Shown here piece by piece: positions 24,559-32,086 of a DNA stretch of 43,598 nt (position 1 is its first letter; each line of letters starts with the position of its first letter). The notes under the pieces were generated by a model. That model did not search any database, was not told where the DNA came from, and worked only from the letters and a program-made list of their open reading frames with translations. A program made the position numbers and the translations under genes. Source of the stretch: CAIRDP01 sp037138335 (lineage in GTDB: Bacteria > Bacteroidota > Bacteroidia > Bacteroidales > FEN-979); assembly GCA_037138335.1 (NCBI GenBank), contig JBAXIO010000026.1:1-43598 (forward strand). The letters run 5' to 3'.

Positions 24559-26266
24559 AGAACTTTTTATTCGGGCTCTTTTTTTCATTCAGAAAATCAA
24601 CCTTAACGGCGGCTTCACCGAAACGTGCATTTTTCAATGCCTTAATGAGCTGGCCGGTTTCTGAATCGGGGACTTCAAAAATCGCAGCTTTTTTCGTGAG
24701 CTCGATTTTTCCAAGCCTTATTTTTTTTCCATGAGTGTTCCTGTTGATCAGTTCCATCAGCTCGGCGGCAAACATGCCATCCTGCCTGCCTTTGTTGATG
24801 ATCAGCTTAGTGAACCCGGCTTCGTCACCCTGGTTCCTTTCCTTCCAGTCGGGCTTCCCCCCCTCATCGCGTCCATGCTTCCTGTCTTTCCAGTCTTTTT
24901 TGCCTGAATTCTCATTCCTTCCCCCCTTGAAATTGTCTTCAGGGACATTCAGGTCCTGGGCATTTTTGTAATATTCAAGAAAGCGGTTGAATTCAAGGGC
25001 AACAAAGCGTTTGATGATACCTTCCTTGTCGAGCCACTCAAGCTTACGGTAGATCTGGGGCAGGTAAGTATCAATCTCTTCATTGTCAATCTCGACTTTC
25101 TCCATTTTATCGACCAGGCTGAACAATTGTTTCTCACATATCTGGTGGCCGGTGGGAACGGTTTTGGAAGTGAAAGTTTTATTGATCTTCTTCTCTATTT
25201 TCTTGATCAGGTATTTCTCTTTCAGGTTGAGCAGTATGATGGAAGTCCCGAACCTGCCTGCCCTGCCTGTCCTGCCGCTCCTGTGGGTATAGGAATCCAG
25301 GTCTTCAGGCAGGTTATAATTGATGATATGCGTGAGGTTGTCAACGTCGAGGCCGCGGGCAGCCACATCGGTGGCAACGAGAAGGCGGATATGGCCTATC
25401 CTGAACTTGTTCATCACGGTATCCCTCTGTATCTGCGAAAGGTCGCCGTGAAGCGATTCGGCATTGTACCCGTCCTGGATCAGCTTATCGGCAATCTCCT
25501 GTGTTTCCTTACGGGTGCGGCAAAACACTATGCCGTATACGGCAGGATAGAAATCCACGATGCGTTTTAATGCCGGGTATTTGTCTTTTGCATGTACGGT
25601 GTAATAAACATGCTTGATGTTTTCGGCGCCTGAATTCTTTGTTCCTACGGTCACTTCGATAGGATCCTTCATGTATTTTCTTGCAATTGAAGCCACTTCC
25701 GTTGGCATCGTTGCTGAAAACAGCAGGGCCCTTCTCTGGGGAGGAACGGTTTCAAGGATGTCCCTCAGGTCTTCACTGAAACCCATGTTGAGCATCTCAT
25801 CCGCTTCATCCAGAACCACGGTCCTGATCTGGTTTAATTTTATCGCCTTACGGCGGATGAGGTCAAGGAGCCTCCCCGGCGTGGCCACAACGATCTGAAT
25901 CCCTTTCCTGAGGGCTTTTATCTGAACATCTATGCTGCTTCCACCGAAAACAGGAAGGGTGGTGAGGTCATTGTTGAATTTTGCAAAATCGTTGAGGTCA
26001 TCGGCGATCTGCATGCAAAGTTCCCTTGTGGGGCAAAGGACCAGCACCTGGGGATTGTTGACTTCAGGGTCTATCATCTGGATCAGCGGGAGGCCGTAAG
26101 CTGCAGTTTTTCCGGTCCCTGTCTGGGCCAAAACTATCATATCCTGGTTTTCGGCCAGGACCAGCGGGATGACTTTTTCCTGGACGGGCATTGCGGTTTC
26201 GAAGCCGAGTTCCTTTACGGCCCTCACGTATTCCTGCGAAATGCCTAATTCTTCAAATGTGATCAT
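24548..26266 (-). CDS. DEAD-box RNA helicase (DeaD/CshA-like)
   Basis: 572 residues. All helicase motifs are present: Q motif (MPVQ), AQTGTGKT, PTRELCMQ, DEAD (VLDEADEML), SAT, ARGLD and HRSGRTGRAGR. After the two RecA-like domains (to about 370) comes a helical dimerisation-like region, a charged glycine/lysine/aspartate-rich linker (about 430-475) and a DbpA-type RNA-binding domain (TKLIINKGRQDG, IGKIELTKKAAIFEVP in outline, to about 560). Such proteins unwind rRNA and mRNA structure in ribosome assembly and cold adaptation. The predicted promoter (26366-26373) leaves a leader of about 95 bases, in keeping with the long leaders of cold-induced helicases. The 3' end overlaps arfB on the other strand. 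Confidence 0.88.
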   Translation of the reverse strand: MITFEELGISQEYVRAVKELGFETAMPVQEKVIPLVLAENQDMIVLAQTGTGKTAAYGLPLIQMIDPEVNNPQVLVLCPTRELCMQIADDLNDFAKFNNDLTTLPVFGGSSIDVQIKALRKGIQIVVATPGRLLDLIRRKAIKLNQIRTVVLDEADEMLNMGFSEDLRDILETVPPQRRALLFSATMPTEVASIARKYMKDPIEVTVGTKNSGAENIKHVYYTVHAKDKYPALKRIVDFYPAVYGIVFCRTRKETQEIADKLIQDGYNAESLHGDLSQIQRDTVMNKFRIGHIRLLVATDVAARGLDVDNLTHIINYNLPEDLDSYTHRSGRTGRAGRFGTSIILLNLKEKYLIKKIEKKINKTFTSKTVPTGHQICEKQLFSLVDKMEKVEIDNEEIDTYLPQIYRKLEWLDKEGIIKRFVALEFNRFLEYYKNAQDLNVPEDNFKGGRNENSGKKDWKDRKHGRDEGGKPDWKERNQGDEAGFTKLIINKGRQDGMFAAELMELINRNTHGKKIRLGKIELTKKAAIFEVPDSETGQLIKALKNARFGEAAVKVDFLNEKKSPNKKFFRG

Positions 26267-26365
26267 GATGATAAAATTTATGTGCTAACGGACTTTCCGG
26301 TCCTTGGTGTGAATCTCTTAAGGGGGGAAAAATGCTTTGGCCGGAAACACGGATTAATAAGGCCG

Positions 26366-26373
26366 CAAAGGTA
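26366..26373 (-). promoter_or_regulatory. -7 promoter element of the DEAD-box helicase gene
   Basis: The minus-strand reading TACCTTTG matches TAnnTTTG; a long untranslated leader to the start at 26266 is implied. The -33 element is unclear. Confidence 0.4.
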
Positions 26374-26432
26374 CGACATTTTTTTTGATATTGATAAACA
26401 AGGTATTAAGGTCCTTTGAACGAAAAATAATT

Positions 26433-26447
26433 GTACTTTTGAAGTAC
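26433..26447. promoter_or_regulatory. -7 promoter element embedded in a perfect inverted repeat, before the redox locus
   Basis: GTACTT-TTG-AAGTAC is a perfect 6-bp inverted repeat with a 3-base centre. It contains TACTTTTG (26434-26441, plus strand), which fits TAnnTTTG, 32 bases before ATG at 26474. A TTTG at 26415-26418 is 15 bases upstream, shorter than the usual spacing. The inverted repeat would place a dimeric regulator directly on the promoter. Confidence 0.45.
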
Positions 26448-26473
26448 GATCCACTTTTCAAACTCCTGCTGAT

Positions 26474-27691
26474 ATGAAACGAAGTATTCTTGTTATCTGC
26501 CTTATGAGCCTTATAGGCTATTCGTCGCCTGCCCAGACTGTTGCACAATGGAGAGGGCCCAACCGCGACGGTATCTATCCCGAAACCGGCCTGCTGAAAT
26601 CATGGCCCGAAACCGGCCCCGTCCTGCTATGGCATTATGACGAGCTTGGCGAGGGACATTCTTCGGCCGCTGTCACTGCCGACAGGATTTATATCAACGG
26701 CGAACTCAACGGCATAGGTTATCTTTACTCTTTTGACCTGGATGGCAAACTGCTCTGGAAACTTCCTTACGGGGAGGAATGGACAGAAAGCTGGCCCGGT
26801 GTGCGCAGCACCCCCCTTATCTGCGACGGGAAAATATTCCTTATGAGCGGTTTCGGGAAAGTCGTTTGCCGCAAAGCCGATAATGGCGATCTCATCTGGA
26901 CAATCGATCTGCTTAAAGAATTCAATGCACCAAATATTAAATGGGGTGTTACCGAGAACCTCCTGGCCGATGGCAATAAATTATTTTGCACGCCCGGGGG
27001 GCCCGACGCCAATGTGATCGCCCTTGACCGTAATACAGGCAAACTCCTATGGAAATGCGCTGCAAAAGGCGAAGCCAGCGCTTACTGCTCACCGGCCATC
27101 TTCACACACAATAACCGGAGGATATTGGTTACCCAAACAGCCAGTTCGATTCTGGGCATTGATGCCGGAAGCGGGAAATTCCTCTGGAGCGTTGATCAGC
27201 CCAACACCTGGTCGGTTCATGCGAATACCCCTGAATACATTGACGGTTCGGTATATTGCGTATCGGGCTACGGCAAGGGCGGGGTAATGCTTAAACTGAG
27301 TGCCGACGGGAACAGTGTCACCGAGACCTGGAGAAGCACCTCTATCGGTAACAGGATGGGCGGATTTGTGGTCCTTAACGGTAAAATATTCGGCTCTGAT
27401 GATTCGGGCAAAGCCTGGTACTGCACCGACTGGAAAACCGGGACCGATATGTATTCAGGGAAGGTCACCGGCAAGGGGAACATCATCTCTGCCGAAGGAT
27501 TGCTTTATCTTTACGGGGATAACGGTGAAATTGTGCTTGCACAGCCTACTCCATTCGATTTCGGAAAAATCTCTGCCTTTAAAGTACCTTTCGGGACTGC
27601 CCAGCATTGGTCCCACCTTGTGATAAAGAACGGCCGGCTCTATGTAAGGCATGGTAATTCCCTGATGGTATACGACATCCGGAAAAAATAA
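26474..27691 (+). CDS. Secreted PQQ-like beta-propeller protein (first of four)
   Basis: 405 residues with a signal peptide cut near SPAQ (residue 21). The mature N-terminus is the WRGPNRDGIYPETGLLKSWP signature of the PQQ-like propeller family, followed by repeated propeller blades (LDGKLLWKLPYG, GDLIWTIDLL, NTGKLLWKCA, GSGKFLWSVD). Propellers of this group are usually extracytoplasmic, and most have lost the residues that bind PQQ; I see no CxxCH haem site. The next gene starts one base after its stop with GTG. As the first gene of the redox locus it is probably transcribed from the promoter at 26433-26447. A binding or scaffold role is as likely as an enzymatic one. Confidence 0.78.
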   Translation: MKRSILVICLMSLIGYSSPAQTVAQWRGPNRDGIYPETGLLKSWPETGPVLLWHYDELGEGHSSAAVTADRIYINGELNGIGYLYSFDLDGKLLWKLPYGEEWTESWPGVRSTPLICDGKIFLMSGFGKVVCRKADNGDLIWTIDLLKEFNAPNIKWGVTENLLADGNKLFCTPGGPDANVIALDRNTGKLLWKCAAKGEASAYCSPAIFTHNNRRILVTQTASSILGIDAGSGKFLWSVDQPNTWSVHANTPEYIDGSVYCVSGYGKGGVMLKLSADGNSVTETWRSTSIGNRMGGFVVLNGKIFGSDDSGKAWYCTDWKTGTDMYSGKVTGKGNIISAEGLLYLYGDNGEIVLAQPTPFDFGKISAFKVPFGTAQHWSHLVIKNGRLYVRHGNSLMVYDIRKK

Positions 27692-27692
27692 A

Positions 27693-29120
27693 GTGAAAAA
27701 ATACCAGGGATATATTCTTGCATTCCTTGTAATCCTCGGCCTCGGCCTGATGGCAGCCTGGTTTTTTCATGATCCCGTGTCTTCATTCAGCTTATCGGTT
27801 CCGGGCATGGACAACAGGAAGAAAGGACCTGTGGCATCCACCGAGAAAGTGAACATAGGCGAAGATTTCATTCTGTTCAAATCCATACCCGGTTTGCCGG
27901 GCACAAACTGGCCGCGTTTCAGGGGTGAGCAGTTCGATAATATCAATAAGGAGAATGTTCGCCTGGTATCGAAGCTGGGGGATCCTTCAACACATATTTT
28001 ATGGAAGCTGAACCTGGGCGAAGGCCATGCCGCTCCTGCCGTTTATGACGGCCGTGTATACCTTCTCGATTACGACGAAGTGAAAAAGGAAGACGCACTG
28101 CGGTGCTTTTCCCTGCTTAAGGGCGAAGAACTTTGGAGACGTGGGTACCATGTGCATCTGAAACGCAACCATGGACTTTCGAGAACAATACCGGCAGTTA
28201 CAAAAGATTATGTTCTTACGATCGGGCCCCGTTGCCAGGTAATGTGCTGCAGCCGCAGCTCCGGCGCCTTTCTCTGGGGATTTGACCTTGGCAGGGAATT
28301 CCAGGCTGAAGTGCCATTCTGGTATACCGGACAATGCCCCCTTATCGATAACGACACGGCGGTCATTGCCGTTGGAGGCAAATCACTGGTCATCGGAGTG
28401 GATTGTAAAACCGGGAAAAAAGCCTGGGAGACACCAAACCCCCATAACTGGAAAATGTCGCATGCCTCCCTCATCCCTATGACACTCGCCGGCCAGAAGA
28501 TGTATGTCTATTGCGCAATCGGCGGTGTTTGCGGAATCGCAGCCGGCGGCCCCGGTCCCGGGAAGATCTTATGGGAAACCACAGCCTTTGCGCCTTCAGT
28601 TGTCGCACCCAGCCCTGTGGTTATGGACGAAGGACGTATATTTGTAAGCGCAGGATACGGGGCAGGCTCGGCCCTGCTCCAGGTTACAGGTTCAAACGGT
28701 AAATTTACGGTTAAGGTGTTACAGAAACTGAAGCCCCAGGAAGGACTCGCATCGGAACAGCAAACACCGGTTTATTACGGTGGATACCTCTACGGCATAC
28801 TGCCGAAAGATGCAGGAGCATTACGAAACCAGTTTGTGTGCTGCAAGGGAAATGACTGCAAAAGTATTTTGATGAACAGCGGAAAGACCGAAAGATTCGG
28901 ATTGGGGCCTTATATTTTTGCAGATGGAAAATTTTTTATTCTGAATGATGACGGGGAATTGACTATCGCGAAAGCTTCACCGGCAGGGTTTACGGTGCTC
29001 GATAAAACAAGGATCATAGACGGGCAGGATTCCTGGGGCCCTATAGCAATAACGGGAGGATACCTGCTTATGAGGGATTCAAAAACCCTGGTCTGCCTCG
29101 ACATCAGGGCTAAACAGTAA
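27693..29120 (+). CDS. Membrane-anchored PQQ-like beta-propeller protein (second of four)
   Basis: 475 residues from a GTG start one base after the preceding stop. One N-terminal membrane helix (about 6-25) anchors it with the propeller outside. Residues 70-80 repeat the family signature (TNWPRFRGEQ), followed by blades with the LWxxx turn (HILWKLNLGEGH, GEELWRR, GAFLWGFDLG, GKKAWETPNP, KILWETTAF). Two adjacent cysteine pairs, C185-C186 and C383-C384, and several single cysteines are unusual for the family; they could form disulfides or bind metal. The NHL-type gene follows after four bases. Function unknown. Confidence 0.75.
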   Translation: MKKYQGYILAFLVILGLGLMAAWFFHDPVSSFSLSVPGMDNRKKGPVASTEKVNIGEDFILFKSIPGLPGTNWPRFRGEQFDNINKENVRLVSKLGDPSTHILWKLNLGEGHAAPAVYDGRVYLLDYDEVKKEDALRCFSLLKGEELWRRGYHVHLKRNHGLSRTIPAVTKDYVLTIGPRCQVMCCSRSSGAFLWGFDLGREFQAEVPFWYTGQCPLIDNDTAVIAVGGKSLVIGVDCKTGKKAWETPNPHNWKMSHASLIPMTLAGQKMYVYCAIGGVCGIAAGGPGPGKILWETTAFAPSVVAPSPVVMDEGRIFVSAGYGAGSALLQVTGSNGKFTVKVLQKLKPQEGLASEQQTPVYYGGYLYGILPKDAGALRNQFVCCKGNDCKSILMNSGKTERFGLGPYIFADGKFFILNDDGELTIAKASPAGFTVLDKTRIIDGQDSWGPIAITGGYLLMRDSKTLVCLDIRAKQ

Positions 29121-29124
29121 AAAC

Positions 29125-30087
29125 ATGAAACAAAAGATATTTATTATTGCAGGGCTTGTAATGCTTGCAGGGGTAATTGCGATCATGCTTGCCGACTTCT
29201 TCTCTTCCAGGAAAGCCGACAAGGCAAATCCCTATGATTATAAAATGGGGGAGCTCCGAAAAACTGACAGCACCTGCAACGGGTATATTGAACAGCTGAC
29301 GATCAGGCCGGCCCTTGAAGAAATTCATGCAGTCGCCTGCGGGGCGGGGGACCGAATCTTTGTTGCAGGGAAGAACGGGCTCGAAATTTATCAGAAGGAT
29401 GGGAAACCCGACGGGAATTTCAGGTTCGAAGGCCTTGCAAGCTGCATGGCCCTTGATAAAAAAGGCAGGATCTTCATAGGCATACAGGATCATGTGGAGG
29501 TTTTTGACCAGCTTGGGAAACCCTGTGGCAAATGGAATAGCGTTTCGCCTGAATCAATGCTTACCAGCATAGCCGTTACCGATTCCTATGCTTATGTGGC
29601 CGATGCCGGGAAAAAGATAGTGTACCGTTATGACCTTAACGGCCGTCTCATCAACCGCATTGGCGAAAAAGATCCGCAGAAAAATGTCCCGGGATTTATA
29701 GTTCCCAGTCCGTATTTCGACCTGGGGATCGGGAAGAAGGGAGAGCTATGGGTAGCGAATACCGGCAGGCATTCCCTTGAACAATTTGGTGACGACGGCA
29801 GCCTGCAGTCAGCCTGGGGCGAGGCATCCATGAGTAGCGACGGGTTCTGTGGCTGCTGTAACCCCTCCCACTTTGCCTTTCTGTCGGATGGTTCATTTGT
29901 GACCAGTGAAAAAGGTATTGAAAGGGTCAAGGTTTATTCCCCCCAGGGAAAATATCTATGTATGGTTGCACCGCCATCAGCTTTCATTGAAGGCACAAAG
30001 GGGCTTGATCTAGCGGCAGATTCAAAAGACCGGATCATTGTCCTTGACCCGGAAAAAAAACAGCTAAGGATCTTTGTAAAAAAGTAA
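29125..30087 (+). CDS. Membrane-anchored NHL-repeat protein with FCGCCNPSHF motif
   Basis: 320 residues. An N-terminal membrane helix (about 4-24) is followed by a six-bladed NHL-type propeller (for example GDRIFVAGKNGLEIY, GRIFIGIQDHVEVF, YAYVADAGKKIVYRY, GELWVANTGRHSLEQF). The distinctive piece is GFCGCCNPSHFA, where three cysteines plus a histidine in a blade loop could bind a metal or cluster. NHL propellers usually bind proteins or ligands. It sits four bases after the PQQ-like gene and one base before the ferredoxin gene, so it is part of the same transcript, probably as an extracytoplasmic partner of the ferredoxin/NapH pair. Confidence 0.75.
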   Translation: MKQKIFIIAGLVMLAGVIAIMLADFFSSRKADKANPYDYKMGELRKTDSTCNGYIEQLTIRPALEEIHAVACGAGDRIFVAGKNGLEIYQKDGKPDGNFRFEGLASCMALDKKGRIFIGIQDHVEVFDQLGKPCGKWNSVSPESMLTSIAVTDSYAYVADAGKKIVYRYDLNGRLINRIGEKDPQKNVPGFIVPSPYFDLGIGKKGELWVANTGRHSLEQFGDDGSLQSAWGEASMSSDGFCGCCNPSHFAFLSDGSFVTSEKGIERVKVYSPQGKYLCMVAPPSAFIEGTKGLDLAADSKDRIIVLDPEKKQLRIFVKK

Positions 30088-30088
30088 A

Positions 30089-30757
30089 ATGCCAAACAGG
30101 CGTGAATTCCTGAATACACTGATGCGCGGCGGAATATTAGCCGCCCTGGGCCTGATCAGCGGCTCGGTGATATTGCGTTCCCGCGATAAAAACGCCTGTT
30201 CCGGTGGCTTTGCATGCAGCAGCTGCGGCAAATCGCAGAGCTGCAGCCTGCCCGCTGCTCTTGCGGCCGGGCAGATGGTATGGCAGCTCGACCCGTCAAA
30301 ATGTATTCAATGCGGCCGTTGCGCGACAAACTGCGTGATGACGCCAAGTGCAGTCAAATGCACCCATGCCTACGCTATGTGCGGTTATTGCGACCTTTGC
30401 GGGGGTTACCTCAAACCGGGTACCAAAACCCTCGACACTGCCGCCGAGCACCAGCTCTGCCCCACCAATGCCCTCAAACGCAAATTCATCGAAGATCCAT
30501 TCTTCGAATATACAGTTGAGGAGGAACTCTGCATCGGCTGCGGCAAATGCGTTAAAGGATGTTCCGCTTTCGGAAATGGCTCATTACAGCTGCAGGTGCG
30601 CCACGACCGTTGCAAGAACTGCAATGAATGTTCCATCGCGAGAAACTGCCCGTCCCAGGCCTTTACCAGGGTGCCGGCCAACAAGCCGTCACTTTTGAAA
30701 AGCTTTGGAAAAGAACCCCTGGAGGAAGCCGGCAGGAAAGGAGTCCGAAATGCGTAA
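30089..30757 (+). CDS. 21-cysteine ferredoxin with twin-arginine-like N-terminus
   Basis: 222 residues. NRREFLNTLMRGG followed by a hydrophobic segment resembles a TAT signal or anchor (R4, R5). Cysteine groups: C37, C43, C46, C52; C72, C75, C78, C82; C91, C98, C101, C104 with C124; C148, C151, C154, C158; C175, C178, C181, C187. At least three look like 4Fe-4S sites (CIQCGRC, CIGCGKC, CKNCNEC), related in style to NapG/NapF and other periplasmic electron carriers. The CSGGFACSSCGKSQSC stretch is an additional cysteine-rich motif I cannot assign. The 3' end overlaps the NapH-like gene by eight bases, so the two proteins probably form one complex. Confidence 0.82.
   Translation: MPNRREFLNTLMRGGILAALGLISGSVILRSRDKNACSGGFACSSCGKSQSCSLPAALAAGQMVWQLDPSKCIQCGRCATNCVMTPSAVKCTHAYAMCGYCDLCGGYLKPGTKTLDTAAEHQLCPTNALKRKFIEDPFFEYTVEEELCIGCGKCVKGCSAFGNGSLQLQVRHDRCKNCNECSIARNCPSQAFTRVPANKPSLLKSFGKEPLEEAGRKGVRNA
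30737..30743 (+). promoter_or_regulatory. Shine-Dalgarno site deciding the NapH-like start
   Basis: AAAGGAG lies six bases before ATG at 30750. An in-frame ATG at 30705 would extend the protein by 15 residues with no such site, so 30750 is preferred. Confidence 0.6.
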
Positions 30758-32072
30758 GATAAAACCATTGCCGGCCAAAGCGTTAAAGACTCCTGCAGGC
30801 AAGACTGCCACAACCGTTATCCTCACTCTTGTCTCTGCTACATTATCAACCGCCGCCATGGCGGTCCAGCGATTCCCGAAACCTGAATTTGAATCGACCT
30901 ATACCCAGCCTCAAACCCTGGTACCTCTTCCCAGGGGGGAATTCCTCGCCTGGATGGATGTATTCGTTCTTGTTGTCTCGCTGAGCATTGTCACCTGGCT
31001 TGTATTGAAAAAACGCTCCAGGCTACTGGTATTCGCGATGAGTGTATTTTCACTTGCCTACTTCGGGTTTTACAGGGAGGGCTGCGTTTGTTCGATCGGG
31101 GCAATCCAGAATGTCAGCCTTGCCTTATTTGATAACACTTTCGCTTTACCGCTCAGTGTCCTGCTCTTTTTTATTCTTCCGCTCGTTTTTACCGCTTTTT
31201 TCGGACGTACTTTCTGCGCAGCGGTTTGCCCCTTCGGCGCCTTGCAGGATCTTTTCGCTTTTAAACCACAGGCGCTGGGTTCCCGTTTAAATACTGTTCT
31301 GGGCATCCTTCCCTATTGTTACCTGGGCCTTGCGGTATTGTTTGCCGCCACCGGCACCGATTTCATTATATGCCGTTACGACCCATTTGTTGGGATCTTC
31401 CGATTCAACGCCTCCTTCGGAATGTTTATATTCGGCGGCATACTCCTTCTTTCAGGTGTATTCATTGCCCGTCCTTACTGCCGCTTCCTTTGCCCGTATG
31501 GGGTCCTGCTCAACTGGACCAGCCGGTTTTCACGCAGGCATATTACCATCACCCCAAAAGAATGCATTCAGTGCCGGCTTTGCGAACATTCCTGCCCGTA
31601 CGACGCTATCGAGATCCCGGTCACTTCAAAAAGCCCTGAAAGCCGGCCTGCCATGGTAAAGAAAATGATGCTTCTAACCATTCTCGTCCCCTTTATGGTG
31701 CTTATTTCCGGTTACGCAGGATCCAGGATGCAGGATACTCTTGCAGGGGCTGACTCAAGGGTGAAGCTGGCAAAGGAAGTCATGGCACTTTCGGTGATGC
31801 AGGATGCAGGAAACAGTATCCAGGATGATTCATTTGAAATAAAGGCCTATAAAGCCTCGGGTAAAACCGAAAGCCAGGTATACTCTGAAGCCTCTGCCGT
31901 TTTAAAGAAGTTTTATATCGGCGGATGGCTGTTCGGCGGTTTCATAGGGCTTGCCATTGCCCTGATGATAGGCGGGCGGATGATACCGGTGTACAGGACC
32001 GATTATGTTACCAATAAAGGACGATGCTTCAGCTGCCTGAGGTGCGTTGATTATTGTCCCGTGAAATCCTGA
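30750..32072 (+). CDS. NapH/NosR-like membrane ferredoxin with extra C-terminal cluster
   Basis: 440 residues. About six membrane helices with the family motifs GCVCSIGAIQN (C112, C114), TFCAAVCPFGALQD (C156, C160) and YCRFLCPYGVLL (C244, C248). These are followed by one canonical 4Fe-4S site, CIQCRLCEHSC (C272 to C282), and a second at the very C-terminus, CFSCLRCVDYC (C426 to C436), after another membrane helix. NapH/NosR/RnfB-linked proteins of this kind pass electrons between quinol or flavin and periplasmic carriers. The start overlaps the ferredoxin gene by eight bases. Final residues PVKS follow the last cysteine directly, so the C-terminal cluster domain is minimal. Confidence 0.85.
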   Translation: MRKIKPLPAKALKTPAGKTATTVILTLVSATLSTAAMAVQRFPKPEFESTYTQPQTLVPLPRGEFLAWMDVFVLVVSLSIVTWLVLKKRSRLLVFAMSVFSLAYFGFYREGCVCSIGAIQNVSLALFDNTFALPLSVLLFFILPLVFTAFFGRTFCAAVCPFGALQDLFAFKPQALGSRLNTVLGILPYCYLGLAVLFAATGTDFIICRYDPFVGIFRFNASFGMFIFGGILLLSGVFIARPYCRFLCPYGVLLNWTSRFSRRHITITPKECIQCRLCEHSCPYDAIEIPVTSKSPESRPAMVKKMMLLTILVPFMVLISGYAGSRMQDTLAGADSRVKLAKEVMALSVMQDAGNSIQDDSFEIKAYKASGKTESQVYSEASAVLKKFYIGGWLFGGFIGLAIALMIGGRMIPVYRTDYVTNKGRCFSCLRCVDYCPVKS

Positions 32073-32086
32073 AATTGCTGAAAAAT

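Noticed and set aside
28245..28250. Adjacent cysteine pair C185-C186 in the second propeller as a quinoprotein vicinal disulfide
   Set aside because: The pair sits in a regular blade turn and is not accompanied by the other PQQ and calcium ligands of alcohol dehydrogenases, so a PQQ enzyme is not supported.
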